Source: Microvirga arabica (lineage in GTDB: Bacteria; Pseudomonadota; Alphaproteobacteria; Rhizobiales; Beijerinckiaceae). Taken from it: a stretch of DNA of 51,334 bases. The DNA is taken from assembly GCF_016811235.1 (NCBI RefSeq), contig NZ_JAFBID010000040.1:1-51334 (forward strand). Reading direction: 5' to 3'. Below are positions 17,857-26,242 of the stretch, piece by piece. The notes below the pieces were generated by a model, which ran no database searches, was not told where the DNA came from, and was given only the letters and a program-made list of their open reading frames with translations. How positions within the stretch are numbered: position 1 is the stretch's first letter; the number at the start of each line of letters is the position of its first letter. The position numbers and the translations under genes were made by a program.

Positions 17857-18628
17857 TGGAGACGGAAGCGGTGCGGGCAACAGGTCCGCAAGCTTCGGTC
17901 CGGCTGCGTTCAGCCTTGGCGAAGACCGCCTTGAGGGAGGGGCTGGAGCCGCCGGCTAGCGTCAGCCCGTCGATGAAGCAGGCCAGCTGCGCATCGTCGG
18001 GCGCGGAGGATCCGCAGAGCCAGCCCTGAAAGCTGAACTCCGTCTCCGCATCCGCGAAGCGGAAGGCCTGACAGGCCTGCTCGCCCTTGGCCGCTAGCGT
18101 CAAGGGAGCGGCCTCCAGGGTGCCGAACTTCGTCGCCACCGACCGGCCCTGGCCCTGATGCGCCACGGCCAGGCCCGCGCGGGCGGCCCGGCGCACGATG
18201 TCGATATAGAAGCTGCCCGCCGTCTCAGGCTGTCCCTGCACGAGGGACACCTGGGTATAGCGGAAGTCGCCGAAGCGGCCGAGGACCAGGGTATCCTCCC
18301 GCGCGCCATTCGTGTGCTGGCGCGCCTCCGTGGTGACGGGACCGGTAGCGCCTGCGAGAGCATAGGGAGCCGGGGAGGCAGGGACCGGCTTCCAGGCCGG
18401 TGCGGGGGCAACCAGGACGGAGGAGGGCACCGCCTTTGCGCGCTCGGCCGGGCGGCGTGCCGGCTCCAGCTGCAGGGCCAGATAGGCAAGGCCCGCGATG
18501 CTGCAGACGGACATCAGGATCACCCGCAGCCAGGATGGCCTCTTACGCCTCAGGCGACGGGCCGGGCGCTCGTCGACCCACTCGGCGAGATCCTCCTCGT
18601 CCCATTCGGCATAGCCTGCCCTCGGCAT
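17834..18628 (-). CDS. Membrane-anchored protein, unknown
   Basis: The product has about 264 residues: an acidic then basic cytoplasmic start (EWDEEDLAEWVDERPARRLRRKRP), one membrane helix (VILMSVCSIAGLAYLALQL), and a periplasmic domain with Cys pairs (ACQAF, WLCGSS, LACFIDG, EACGP) that could form disulfides. I do not recognise the family. The start at 18628 is favoured; 18649 adds seven residues. Its last 23 bases overlap the end of the convergent sulfite oxidase gene. Confidence 0.7.
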   Translation of the reverse strand: MPRAGYAEWDEEDLAEWVDERPARRLRRKRPSWLRVILMSVCSIAGLAYLALQLEPARRPAERAKAVPSSVLVAPAPAWKPVPASPAPYALAGATGPVTTEARQHTNGAREDTLVLGRFGDFRYTQVSLVQGQPETAGSFYIDIVRRAARAGLAVAHQGQGRSVATKFGTLEAAPLTLAAKGEQACQAFRFADAETEFSFQGWLCGSSAPDDAQLACFIDGLTLAGGSSPSLKAVFAKAERSRTEACGPVARTASVSIKPPARP

Positions 18629-18744
18629 CGCGCCACCACCTACGTCCAATGATCACGTCATCCCCATGTTCTACCGTGACACTGGCCAGGGTTCGAAAGG
18701 TTTTGCTAAGCAAGGTAAACCAAAGCTTAAAGCGCTGAGCCCCG

Positions 18745-19227
18745 ATGCCCGAGACCGCCGTCCGCCTTGCCAATCTCGATGATGCTGCCGATGTCGCGAT
18801 GCTGGTCCGCGCGGTGGACCTGCACTATGTCGGCCCGGAGGTCGCGCAGCCTTTTGAGCCGACGATAGCCATGGTCGAGCGCTCGATGCGAGAGGCGGAA
18901 GGAACGCGTTACGCCTTGGCCTATCGAGAGGGGCACCCGGTCGGCCTCGCCTGCTTCGCCGTGCTGCGGCCAGGCTTCAAGCTGTCGGGGCTTCTCTTCG
19001 TCAAGGAACTTTTCGTCGAGACCGAAGCCCGAGGCCAAGCGGTGGGGGTGGTGCTGATGCGCTGGCTGGCGGATTTTGCCCGGTCGCATGGCCTTACCCG
19101 CATCGACCTCACCACCGATGGCACCAACACGGGCGCTCAGGCGTTCTACGAGCGCCTCGGGGCCGAGCGAATGAACAAGGTTTTCTACCGCTTCAATCTC
19201 TCGACCGATGTGCTGACGGGCGATTGA
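18745..19227 (+). CDS. GNAT-family N-acetyltransferase
   Basis: This is a 160-residue single GNAT domain. Motif A appears as LFVKELFVETEARGQAVGVVLM (acetyl-CoA pyrophosphate binding by R/Q-x-x-G-x-G/V), and motif B as TTDGTNTGAQAFYERLGAE. The substrate is unknown. No operon partner is evident; asd begins 265 bases downstream. Confidence 0.88.
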   Translation: MPETAVRLANLDDAADVAMLVRAVDLHYVGPEVAQPFEPTIAMVERSMREAEGTRYALAYREGHPVGLACFAVLRPGFKLSGLLFVKELFVETEARGQAVGVVLMRWLADFARSHGLTRIDLTTDGTNTGAQAFYERLGAERMNKVFYRFNLSTDVLTGD

Positions 19228-19409
19228 ACGCACCGAGCCCAAGGAAACGCTTGACGAAAGCGTGTCTTTGGTGTGTTTCTGGCGCGATCAAAGCCGCAAC
19301 CAGGCTTTGGATGGACGATGGCAATGGCGCTGCTCACCCACACGACGAGCAAAACGAAAACCGCCACGACGGCTGTGAAAACAGCCGAATAAGCCTCGTC
19401 GTCCCCGGT

Positions 19410-19432
19410 CCTCTCTCCCACGGGGCGAGAGG
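19410..19432. repeat. Possible partial family A repeat
   Basis: CCTCTC and GAGAGG flank an 11-base loop. The following GGCAGCACCC resembles the inner part of the G-rich family A elements. It is a single degenerate half-element in the asd leader. Confidence 0.35.
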
Positions 19433-19491
19433 CAGCACCCGAGCAGGGTTCTTAAAAAATTTCCGGGGAGAGCCGCAACAGGAGAAGTCAC

Positions 19492-20523
19492 ATGGGTTTC
19501 AAGATCGCCGTCGTCGGTGCGACCGGCAATGTGGGCCGCGAGATGCTGAGCATCCTTGCCGAGCGGGCCTTCCCGGCCGATGAGGTGGTGGCGCTGGCCT
19601 CCCGCCGCAGCCAGGGGTCGGAAGTCTCCTTCGGCGACCGGACGCTCAAGACCAAGACCCTCGACACCTATGACTTCTCCGATGTCGATATCTGCCTCAT
19701 GTCCGCCGGCGGCGAGGTCTCCAAGGAGTGGTCGCCGAAGATCGCAGCCCAAGGCGCCGTCGTGATCGACAACTCCTCGGCCTGGCGCTACGACGCCGAC
19801 GTGCCGCTCGTGGTGCCAGAGGTGAACGCCGAGGCCCTGCGCGATATGAAAAAGGGCATCATCGCCAATCCGAACTGCTCCACGGCACAGCTCGTGGTGG
19901 CCCTCAAGCCGCTCCATGACCGCGCCACCATCAAGCGCGTGGTGGTGGCCACCTACCAGTCGGTCTCCGGCGCCGGCAAGGACGGCATGGACGAGCTCGA
20001 CCGCCAGACCAAGGCGCTCTACTCCCTGCAGGACGTGCAGGAGAAGAAGTTCCCCAAGCGCATCGCCTTCAACCTGATCCCCCAGATCGACGTGTTCATG
20101 GAGGACGGGTACACGAAGGAAGAGTGGAAGATGGTGGCCGAGACCAAGAAGATGCTCGACCCGAAGATCAAGCTCACCGCCACCTGCGTGCGCGTGCCGG
20201 TCTTCATCGGCCACTCGGAAGCCGTGAACGTGGAATTCGAGAACCCGATCAGCGCCGACGAGGCCCGCGACATCCTGCGGTCGTCGCCGGGCATCATGGT
20301 GGTCGATAAGCGCGAGCCCGGCGGCTACATCACCCCGCACGAGGCCGCCGGCGAGGACGCCACCTACATCTCCCGCATCCGCGAGGACATCACGGTGGAG
20401 AACGGCCTGTCGTTCTGGTGCGTCTCCGACAACCTGCGCAAGGGCGCGGCGCTCAACGCCGTGCAGATCGCAGAAGCCATGGCCAATCGCGGCTTGCTGA
20501 AGCCGAAGAAGCAGGCGGCGTAA
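19492..20523 (+). CDS. asd: Aspartate-semialdehyde dehydrogenase
   Basis: Asd reduces aspartyl phosphate to aspartate semialdehyde, feeding lysine/diaminopimelate, threonine and methionine synthesis. The 343-residue product has the Rossmann motif VGATGNVGREM, the catalytic Cys C129 in NPNCSTAQLV and the substrate segment YQSVSGAGKDGMDEL. AGGAGA precedes the ATG. A bidirectional terminator separates it from the convergent GH43 gene. Confidence 0.97.
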   Translation: MGFKIAVVGATGNVGREMLSILAERAFPADEVVALASRRSQGSEVSFGDRTLKTKTLDTYDFSDVDICLMSAGGEVSKEWSPKIAAQGAVVIDNSSAWRYDADVPLVVPEVNAEALRDMKKGIIANPNCSTAQLVVALKPLHDRATIKRVVVATYQSVSGAGKDGMDELDRQTKALYSLQDVQEKKFPKRIAFNLIPQIDVFMEDGYTKEEWKMVAETKKMLDPKIKLTATCVRVPVFIGHSEAVNVEFENPISADEARDILRSSPGIMVVDKREPGGYITPHEAAGEDATYISRIREDITVENGLSFWCVSDNLRKGAALNAVQIAEAMANRGLLKPKKQAA

Positions 20524-20542
20524 TCAACCGCACATCGAAATG

Positions 20543-20570
20543 AAAAGGCCGCCTTCGGGCGGCCTTTTTT
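20543..20570. terminator. Bidirectional terminator between asd and GH43
   Basis: AAAAGGCCGCC–TTCG–GGCGGCCTTTTTT is a perfect stem with a UUCG tetraloop and T-runs on both strands. Confidence 0.95.
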
Positions 20571-20573
20571 GCA

Positions 20574-22181
20574 TCAAGCTTCCGACAGGTCCTCACGATA
20601 GCTGAAGAAGTCGAAATCCGCCGGCAGGGCGCGGCCCGTCATATCGTGAGCGGCCATGCCGACGAAGGCTCCCGTGAACGAGCCGTGGGCTCCGGGACCG
20701 GCCTCGTCGGACAGGATGCTTGCATCGAGTACCGGGCCAACTGGCCTCCAGGTTTCGCCATCGGTGGACCAGCGGAATTGCAGCTCCGCCAGACGCACGT
20801 CCACGCCGAGATGAATCGGGCCGCTCTCCGGCAGAGGCAGGTCGCTCTCAAGCGCATAGGTCATCAGTGCATCCGGGTGGTCGCCCAAGCACGAGATGAC
20901 CTGCAGCACGTGCCGTCCGTCGTCATCGGCGGAGACCGCCAGATAATGGAAACGGGCGCGGTCGTAGTAGCAGATCAGGCCTGCCAGCTGCTGATAGGTC
21001 TCGGGTTGGAACTCAACCGATGTTTCGGCCGAGTAGACCCAGGAGGTCTGGCGGCGGGCCACCAGGGCCTGCTCGAACCAGCTGCCGATCGACTCGCGTC
21101 CATAAAGGCGCAGAAAGCCCGGTCGCGCCGAAAGCGAGAAGATCCGCTCCGGCTCCGGCGTGCGCAACCACTGGAACGGGGAGGGCAGTTCGGCTTCGTT
21201 AAAATCGTGGCGCTCGGGCTCGGGCGGGAAGGGATGGGGCGGAAGATCCGGACCGTCCACCTCGAGCGCGGGCACCTGTCCGCCCTGCGCCAGATAGAGC
21301 CAGCCGTCATCCGCCCAGACCACCCGCTGGATCGCCGTCTCGCGCCCCAAGGGCGAGCGCCGCGTTCCGGGGAGCGGTCGGCTGCACAGGTGGGTGTGGA
21401 ACACCTCGCCCGTGGACGTCTCCACGTAGAAGCCGTGGCCCGCCCGCTGGAGGGGCGCATCCGGAGCGTCCTTGCTGGTGATGAGATGGGCGTTGGGGTG
21501 AAGCTCGTAAGGGCCGTCGATGGTTTTTGAACGCGCCATCGTGACCGCATGGTTGTAGGCGGTGCCGCCTTCGGCCACGGTCAGATAGTACCAGCCGTTG
21601 CGCTTCCACAGATGCGGGCCTTCGACCAGACCGAGCGGAGAGCCCTTGAAGATGTTCTTGATGGGGCCGACGAGGCGCTGCTCTTCCGTCGAGTATTCCT
21701 GCAGCAGGATGCCGTCGAAGGAGCTGCGACGGCGGCGGTGATCCCAGACCATGTTGACGAACCACTTGCGGCCGTCCTCATCGTGGAACAGGGACGGGTC
21801 GAACCCGGAGGAGTTCATGTAGACGGGATCGGACCAGGGGCCTTCGATGGACGGCGCGGTGACAAGGTAGTTGTGCGTGTCCTTGAAGTTGCCGAGGCGC
21901 CGCTTCACGTCGGTGTAGATCAGCCAGAACAGGCCATCCGCATAGGTGAGCGCCGGCGCCCAGACGCCGCAGCTGTCGGGGTTGCCGCGCATGTCGAGTT
22001 GGGATTGGCGGTTGAGCGGCCGGCCCACCAGCCGCCAGTTCACCAGATCGCGCGAGTGGTGGATCTGCACGCCCGGATACCACTCGAAGGTGGAGGTGGC
22101 GATGTAGTAATCGTCGCCGACCCGGCAGAAGGCCGGATCCGGGTTGAAGCCCGGCAGGATGGGATTGCGGATGGTGGCCAT
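20574..22181 (-). CDS. Glycoside hydrolase family 43 (beta-xylosidase-like)
   Basis: The 535-residue product has the five-bladed propeller of GH43 beta-xylosidases followed by a C-terminal beta-sandwich domain. The catalytic trio is visible: general base D15 (FNPDPAF), pKa modulator D128 (GFDPSLFHD) and general acid E187 (LVEGPHLW). There is no signal peptide, so it acts on imported xylo-oligosaccharides or arabinosides in the cytoplasm. No xylose transporter or catabolic genes are adjacent, which leaves the physiological substrate uncertain. Confidence 0.93.
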   Translation of the reverse strand: MATIRNPILPGFNPDPAFCRVGDDYYIATSTFEWYPGVQIHHSRDLVNWRLVGRPLNRQSQLDMRGNPDSCGVWAPALTYADGLFWLIYTDVKRRLGNFKDTHNYLVTAPSIEGPWSDPVYMNSSGFDPSLFHDEDGRKWFVNMVWDHRRRRSSFDGILLQEYSTEEQRLVGPIKNIFKGSPLGLVEGPHLWKRNGWYYLTVAEGGTAYNHAVTMARSKTIDGPYELHPNAHLITSKDAPDAPLQRAGHGFYVETSTGEVFHTHLCSRPLPGTRRSPLGRETAIQRVVWADDGWLYLAQGGQVPALEVDGPDLPPHPFPPEPERHDFNEAELPSPFQWLRTPEPERIFSLSARPGFLRLYGRESIGSWFEQALVARRQTSWVYSAETSVEFQPETYQQLAGLICYYDRARFHYLAVSADDDGRHVLQVISCLGDHPDALMTYALESDLPLPESGPIHLGVDVRLAELQFRWSTDGETWRPVGPVLDASILSDEAGPGAHGSFTGAFVGMAAHDMTGRALPADFDFFSYREDLSEA

Positions 22182-22238
22182 GGATCTTTCCGGTGAACCG
22201 ACGGAAGGGCGAGAGACCGTGTGAGCGGCGGAGAGATC

Positions 22239-22916
22239 CTAGCTTTTGACCTCGCGGGCGGAAAACATCGATATGCGCTCCGGCATGTCTTCCACCGCCG
22301 GCTTGAACTCCCCGGTCTCGGGATCGCGCACCATCAGCACGCCGGTGGCCACGCCGAAATAGGCGCCGTGGAGCTGCAGCTTGCCGCGCTCCACCAGAAT
22401 CCGCACGCACGGGAACGTCATCAGGTTCTTCAGGCTGTTCTCGATGGCGGCGAGTTCGAGTCGCGGCAGGTATTCTTCCAGGTTGCCGTCATGGGGCCCG
22501 AGCCGTTCGCCGGCGGGCTTGATCAGGTTCATCCAGCGACCGATGAAATCTCCCGGCGAGAGCGGTGCGGTCTCGTCGGCAAAGGCGCGCACGCCGCCGC
22601 AGCGGGCGTGTCCCAGCACTACGATGTGCTTCACGCGAAGCGCCTGCACGGCGAATTCAAGGGCCGCGGACGTGCCGTGATAATCGCCGCCGGTCTCGAA
22701 GGGCGGAACGAGATTGGCCACGTTGCGCACCACGAACAGCTCGCCGGGGCTGGCATCGAAGATGACCTCGGGCGAGACGCGGCTGTCGCAGCAGCCGATC
22801 ACCATCACCTCCGGCGACTGGCCTTTTTCCGCAAGCGCCTCGAAGCGGTTCTTCTCGCGCGGGAAGCGGTCGTCGAGGAATGCGCGGTAGCCATCGGTCA
22901 GGCGGGTGGGGAACAT
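22239..22916 (-). CDS. Beta-class carbonic anhydrase
   Basis: The enzyme interconverts CO2 and bicarbonate. The 225-residue product has zinc ligands C42 (GCCDSR, with D44 and R46), H103 and C106 (GHARCGG), plus VRNVANLVPP and the typical beta-CA length. It is the last gene of a minus-strand set running SbtA-like transporter, SbtB-like PII protein, carbonic anhydrase. This implies a role in managing imported bicarbonate or retaining CO2 for carboxylases. There is no export signal, so it is cytosolic. Confidence 0.95.
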   Translation of the reverse strand: MFPTRLTDGYRAFLDDRFPREKNRFEALAEKGQSPEVMVIGCCDSRVSPEVIFDASPGELFVVRNVANLVPPFETGGDYHGTSAALEFAVQALRVKHIVVLGHARCGGVRAFADETAPLSPGDFIGRWMNLIKPAGERLGPHDGNLEEYLPRLELAAIENSLKNLMTFPCVRILVERGKLQLHGAYFGVATGVLMVRDPETGEFKPAVEDMPERISMFSAREVKS

Positions 22917-22982
22917 GGGTCACTCCTATCGGTCGAGGGCTTATAGGGCGTAGGTCCGCAAGCCTCAACGGGGCCGGGGCTG

Positions 22983-23294
22983 TCAGAAATGGTCCGAGCG
23001 GATGACCTGCACGTCGGAGATGGTGACGATGCCGATGTGGCGGGCCACCACCGCATAGACCTCTTCCAGAACCGGATCGAGCCGGGCCGGATCGGTGATG
23101 CAGATCACCATCATCATGCGGCCTGCATCGCCCGCCAGCCCTTCGCTGCTCCAGAGGCCGTCATGTCCGCGGCCTGCAAGAGCGGGCACCACCGTGTAGC
23201 CCGTCACCTGGGCGCGGTCGAGGCGGTCCAGGAGCCGCCGCAAGGCCGGATATTCAACGACGATCTCGATGCGCTTCTTCGGATGGGTCTGCAT
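22983..23294 (-). CDS. SbtB-like PII-family protein
   Basis: This is a 103-residue ferredoxin-like PII protein (KKRIEIVVEYPALRRLLDRLDRAQVTGYTVVPALAGRGHDG), with a T-loop region (LWSSEGLAGDAGR) and the strand MMMVICITD. It lacks the terminal CGPxGC loop of some cyanobacterial SbtB proteins. The ATG at 23294 has GGAGG upstream; a longer in-frame start would overlap sbtA. It lies 22 bases after the SbtA-type gene, as in cyanobacterial sbtAB, where SbtB binds adenine nucleotides and gates SbtA. The assignment rests on fold pattern plus context. Confidence 0.82.
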   Translation of the reverse strand: MQTHPKKRIEIVVEYPALRRLLDRLDRAQVTGYTVVPALAGRGHDGLWSSEGLAGDAGRMMMVICITDPARLDPVLEEVYAVVARHIGIVTISDVQVIRSDHF

Positions 23295-23316
23295 GATCGT
23301 TTCCTCCGCGAGGGCG

Positions 23317-24297
23317 CTACTCTGCCACCAGTCCGGCCAGGGCCAGATAGAGGGGAATTCCAAGGGACAGATTGAACGGAAAGGTCACCCCGAGCGACAG
23401 GGTCAGATAGATGGCGGGCTTCGCCTCCGGCAAGGCAAGGCGCATGGCGGCGGGGACGGCGATGTAGGAGGCCGAAGCCGCAAGCGTGACGAACAGGGCA
23501 GCTCCCCCTAAGGAGAGCCCCAGCGGCCAGATGGCGAGAGTAGCGAACGCTGCGCTGATCAGCGGCATGACGATGCCGAAGCCCAGCACCGGCGCCGAGA
23601 GATGGCGCGCGCCCTCGCGCATGCCGCGCCCCGCCACGAGGCCCATGTCGAGCAGGAACAGGCACAGCACGCCGCGGAACGGATCGACGATGAAGGGGGC
23701 GATCATCTGCAGGCCCTTGGGACCGGTGGCCCAGCCGATGAGGAACGAGCCCACCAGCATCACCACCGAGCCGTTGAGGCCGACCTCGTGCAGAAGCGGC
23801 CCAAGCCCCTCGTTTCCGTTCCTGGTCGGCTGGCCGCTGCGGGCCAGCAGCAGCGCGGACAGAATGGCGGGCGTCTCCATGACGGCCGCCACGGCGACGA
23901 TGTAGCCCTCAAAGGGCAGGTTCTGCCCGCGTACGATTTCGGTCGCGGCAATGAAGGTGACGATGGAGATCGAGCCGTAATGAGCCGCCACCGCCGCGGC
24001 ATCCACCGTGGAGAGGCCGGAGACCGCACGCAGAATCAGGAAGCCGATCACCGGAAGGGCGAAGGACAGGACGATGCCAACGCCCATCACGCCGATCATG
24101 CGAAGGGTGATGCCGTTGGCCGCCACCTCCACCCCGCCTTTGAAGCCGATGGAGAGCATCAGGTAGAGCGCGAGGGTCTTGGCGACTGCCTCGGGCACCG
24201 TGAGGTCCGAGCGTGCGAGCGCTGCGGCCAGACCCAGGGCGAAGAACAGCACCATGGGCGACAGCAGATTCTGGGCGGCGAGATCGACAAGGCTCAC
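23317..24297 (-). CDS. SbtA-type sodium-dependent bicarbonate transporter
   Basis: The product is a membrane protein of about 326 residues with roughly ten helices in two inverted halves. SBT-family signatures include NLLSPMVLFFALGLAAAL, LSIGFKGGVE, AAHYGSISIVTFIAA and FLLDMGLVAGRG. SbtA takes up bicarbonate with sodium. The GTG at 24297 gives the natural N-terminus; an in-frame start at 24438 overlaps the upstream gene and translates unlikely sequence. Followed by a PII-like gene and a carbonic anhydrase, it completes a bicarbonate-handling set. No carboxysome, RuBisCO or other carbon-fixation gene is visible in the window. Confidence 0.88.
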   Translation of the reverse strand: MSLVDLAAQNLLSPMVLFFALGLAAALARSDLTVPEAVAKTLALYLMLSIGFKGGVEVAANGITLRMIGVMGVGIVLSFALPVIGFLILRAVSGLSTVDAAAVAAHYGSISIVTFIAATEIVRGQNLPFEGYIVAVAAVMETPAILSALLLARSGQPTRNGNEGLGPLLHEVGLNGSVVMLVGSFLIGWATGPKGLQMIAPFIVDPFRGVLCLFLLDMGLVAGRGMREGARHLSAPVLGFGIVMPLISAAFATLAIWPLGLSLGGAALFVTLAASASYIAVPAAMRLALPEAKPAIYLTLSLGVTFPFNLSLGIPLYLALAGLVAE

Positions 24298-24346
24298 GAC
24301 AACAAACCTGCGGATGGGAGAAGATTGCGGCAGAGGCGCCCGGCTC

Positions 24347-25285
24347 TCACGAGGCGACCTCTGCGAGACGGGCGAGCTCCACATTGGCCCCACACAGCAG
24401 CACCCCGACCCGCTCGCCAGCCCGGGGCGTGTAGGCACCCGAGATCAGCGCGGCCAGGGCTGCCGCGCCGCCGGGCTCGGAGGCGATGCGGTAGTCGCGC
24501 CAGAGCGTCCGCTGGGCATCGCGGATGGCCGCATCGGTGACGAGCGCCACGTGGTCGACCGTTTGGCGGCAGATCTCGTAGACCAGATCGCCAGTGTTCT
24601 TGGCGCCGAGCGAATCGGCCGCCACCGAGTCGATCTCCACGTCGACTGGCCCCCTGGCTTCAAGCGCCGCATGGAGCGCCCGTGAGCCTTCGGGCTCGAC
24701 GCCCACCACCTTGACCCGGCCCGCCCACCAGCTCGCGACACCGCTGATGAGGCCGCCGCCGCCGACGGCAATGAGCACTGTGTCGAGGGCAGGGCCGTCC
24801 TGCTCCCATTCCAGCGCCGCCGTGCCCTGGCCGATCATGGTGCTTTCCGCAGCAAAAGGATGGATGCGCAGCGCGCCACTCTCGGCAACATAGCGATCGC
24901 AGGCTTCCTGGGCGTCCGCATAGCGCGCACCGCCGATCACCACCTCGGCGCCGTGCGAGCGGATGACCGCGATCTTCGCGGGGCTCGAGATCTCCGGCAC
25001 GAAGATGCGGGCCTTCACGCCAAGCTGGCTCGCTGCATAGGCCACCGCCGCCCCGTGATTGCCGCCCGAGGCCGCCGCCACGCCGGCGGATGGCACCTCC
25101 TGCGACAGGAGGGCGTTGAAGGCGCCGCGCGTCTTGAACGAGCCCGCATGCTGCAGGAATTCGAGCTTCAGGCTCACCGGCCCGTCATGGCCGAAGGCCT
25201 TGCTCTGGTGCAGGACCGGGGTGCGGCGCACGTGCGGGGCGATGCGGGCATGGGCGGCTTCGATCTCGGCGCGGGTGATGGTCAT
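24347..25285 (-). CDS. Threonine/serine dehydratase-like PLP enzyme
   Basis: This is a 312-residue fold-type II PLP enzyme of the threonine dehydratase/serine racemase group. The PLP lysine is in HAGSFKTRGA, the substrate loop is ASGGNHGAAVAYAA and the phosphate-binding loop VGGGGLISG. It lacks the C-terminal ACT-like regulatory domain of biosynthetic IlvA, so it is a catabolic dehydratase or racemase type. It overlaps the DUF429 gene by four bases and lies 49 bases upstream of the SbtA-type gene, suggesting one transcript. Confidence 0.9.
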   Translation of the reverse strand: MTITRAEIEAAHARIAPHVRRTPVLHQSKAFGHDGPVSLKLEFLQHAGSFKTRGAFNALLSQEVPSAGVAAASGGNHGAAVAYAASQLGVKARIFVPEISSPAKIAVIRSHGAEVVIGGARYADAQEACDRYVAESGALRIHPFAAESTMIGQGTAALEWEQDGPALDTVLIAVGGGGLISGVASWWAGRVKVVGVEPEGSRALHAALEARGPVDVEIDSVAADSLGAKNTGDLVYEICRQTVDHVALVTDAAIRDAQRTLWRDYRIASEPGGAAALAALISGAYTPRAGERVGVLLCGANVELARLAEVAS

Positions 25286-26022
25286 GAGCTGCGCAGCGTC
25301 CAGATGGCGACCGGCAGGCCGTGGGCGTCGCGGCCGGGCGGGTCGGGAAAGGGTTGTCCTCCACCTCTCGCGATATCCAGCGCCACGGTCAACCCCGCGA
25401 GCGCATCGAGGAGATCATCCTGCGCCGCGCCGCGCGGCGGCGATGCGTGGATCAAGCTGTCGGGCAGGAGGCCGGATCGGCTGAGAAGCCCGCGCCGTAA
25501 GGCCATGCCGGGTGCATAGGGGGTGCCTTTGACCTTCTTCGGCTGGTCGAGGGCCTTAGCATCGTTCAGGGCCCAGAAGGCAAGTTCCGGATGCACTTCG
25601 TAGACGCGCGATACCAGATCGGGCTGGGCGTGCAGCAGGGCGTCGATCTCGCGGATCTTGGGGAAGATGGCAAAGCCCTGGCGCGACACTTTCCGCGGCG
25701 GCTCGGAGGTGGCGGCCGCAATCGCGCAGGCTTCTCCATAACTCTCGGCCTCCACGGCGCGGCGCGAGGGAATGGCGAAGACAGAGGATTGCCGCTGGCC
25801 GAGCAGCGGACGGATCAGCTGCTTCGGCAGCCGCCCCGAGCCTTGCGTGCGTTCCGGCAGGCCGATGGGCATGTCGACGGCGATGACGGCAGGCTGCTCC
25901 GGTGCGTCGGCAATGGCGGCGAGCGTCGGCGCCGTCACGATGCGATGGGTGTGCGGATCGTCCACCCGCATGAGCACCGCGATCCACCCAGCCCGGCAGC
26001 CATCGACGCCTGCAACCCACAT
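25282..26022 (-). CDS. DUF429-family protein
   Basis: The 246-residue product begins VAGVDGCRAGW and contains VIAVDMPIGLPE, SSVFAIPSRRAV and PPRGAAQDDLLDALAG. These are the acidic motifs of the RNase H-like DUF429 family, predicted nucleases whose biological role is not established. Its stop overlaps the start of the dehydratase gene by four bases, indicating translational coupling at the head of the minus-strand set that continues to the SbtA-type gene. Confidence 0.85.
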   Translation of the reverse strand: MWVAGVDGCRAGWIAVLMRVDDPHTHRIVTAPTLAAIADAPEQPAVIAVDMPIGLPERTQGSGRLPKQLIRPLLGQRQSSVFAIPSRRAVEAESYGEACAIAAATSEPPRKVSRQGFAIFPKIREIDALLHAQPDLVSRVYEVHPELAFWALNDAKALDQPKKVKGTPYAPGMALRRGLLSRSGLLPDSLIHASPPRGAAQDDLLDALAGLTVALDIARGGGQPFPDPPGRDAHGLPVAIWTLRSS

Positions 26023-26080
26023 TCTTCAGCCTCCCCTCTCGTCTGCAGAACAAGCACTTTGCCCTGAATAACACCCTCTC

Positions 26081-26170
26081 CGTCATCCCCGGGTTCGTCC
26101 CGGGGATCCACGTCTTTCCAACGTTGTGCTTCCTAAGACGTGGATGGCCGGAACAAGTCCAGCCATGACG
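26081..26170. repeat. Family B palindromic repeat, copy 2
   Basis: It starts CGTCATCCCCGG and ends CCAGCCATGACG, with inner arms ATCCACGTCTT and AAGACGTGGAT. It has the same length and layout as copies 1 and 3. It lies in the divergent gap between the DUF429 gene and the CitE-like gene, 72 bases before the latter. Confidence 0.88.
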
Positions 26171-26242
26171 GGCGGATTGAAATGGACCTGTTCCTGAACT
26201 CGGACCACGATTACAACCAATCTACCTTTCAGGGGAAAAGCC

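Noticed and set aside
19185..19421. Minus-strand 78-codon frame with a hydrophobic segment before asd
   Set aside because: It overlaps the GNAT gene and a repeat-like stretch, and its codon pattern is unconvincing despite the hydrophobic run.
22983..23294. Alternative reading as a DUF190-type PII-like protein
   Set aside because: DUF190 is also PII-like, but direct linkage to an SbtA-type transporter and carbonic anhydrase favours SbtB-like; profile search would settle it.
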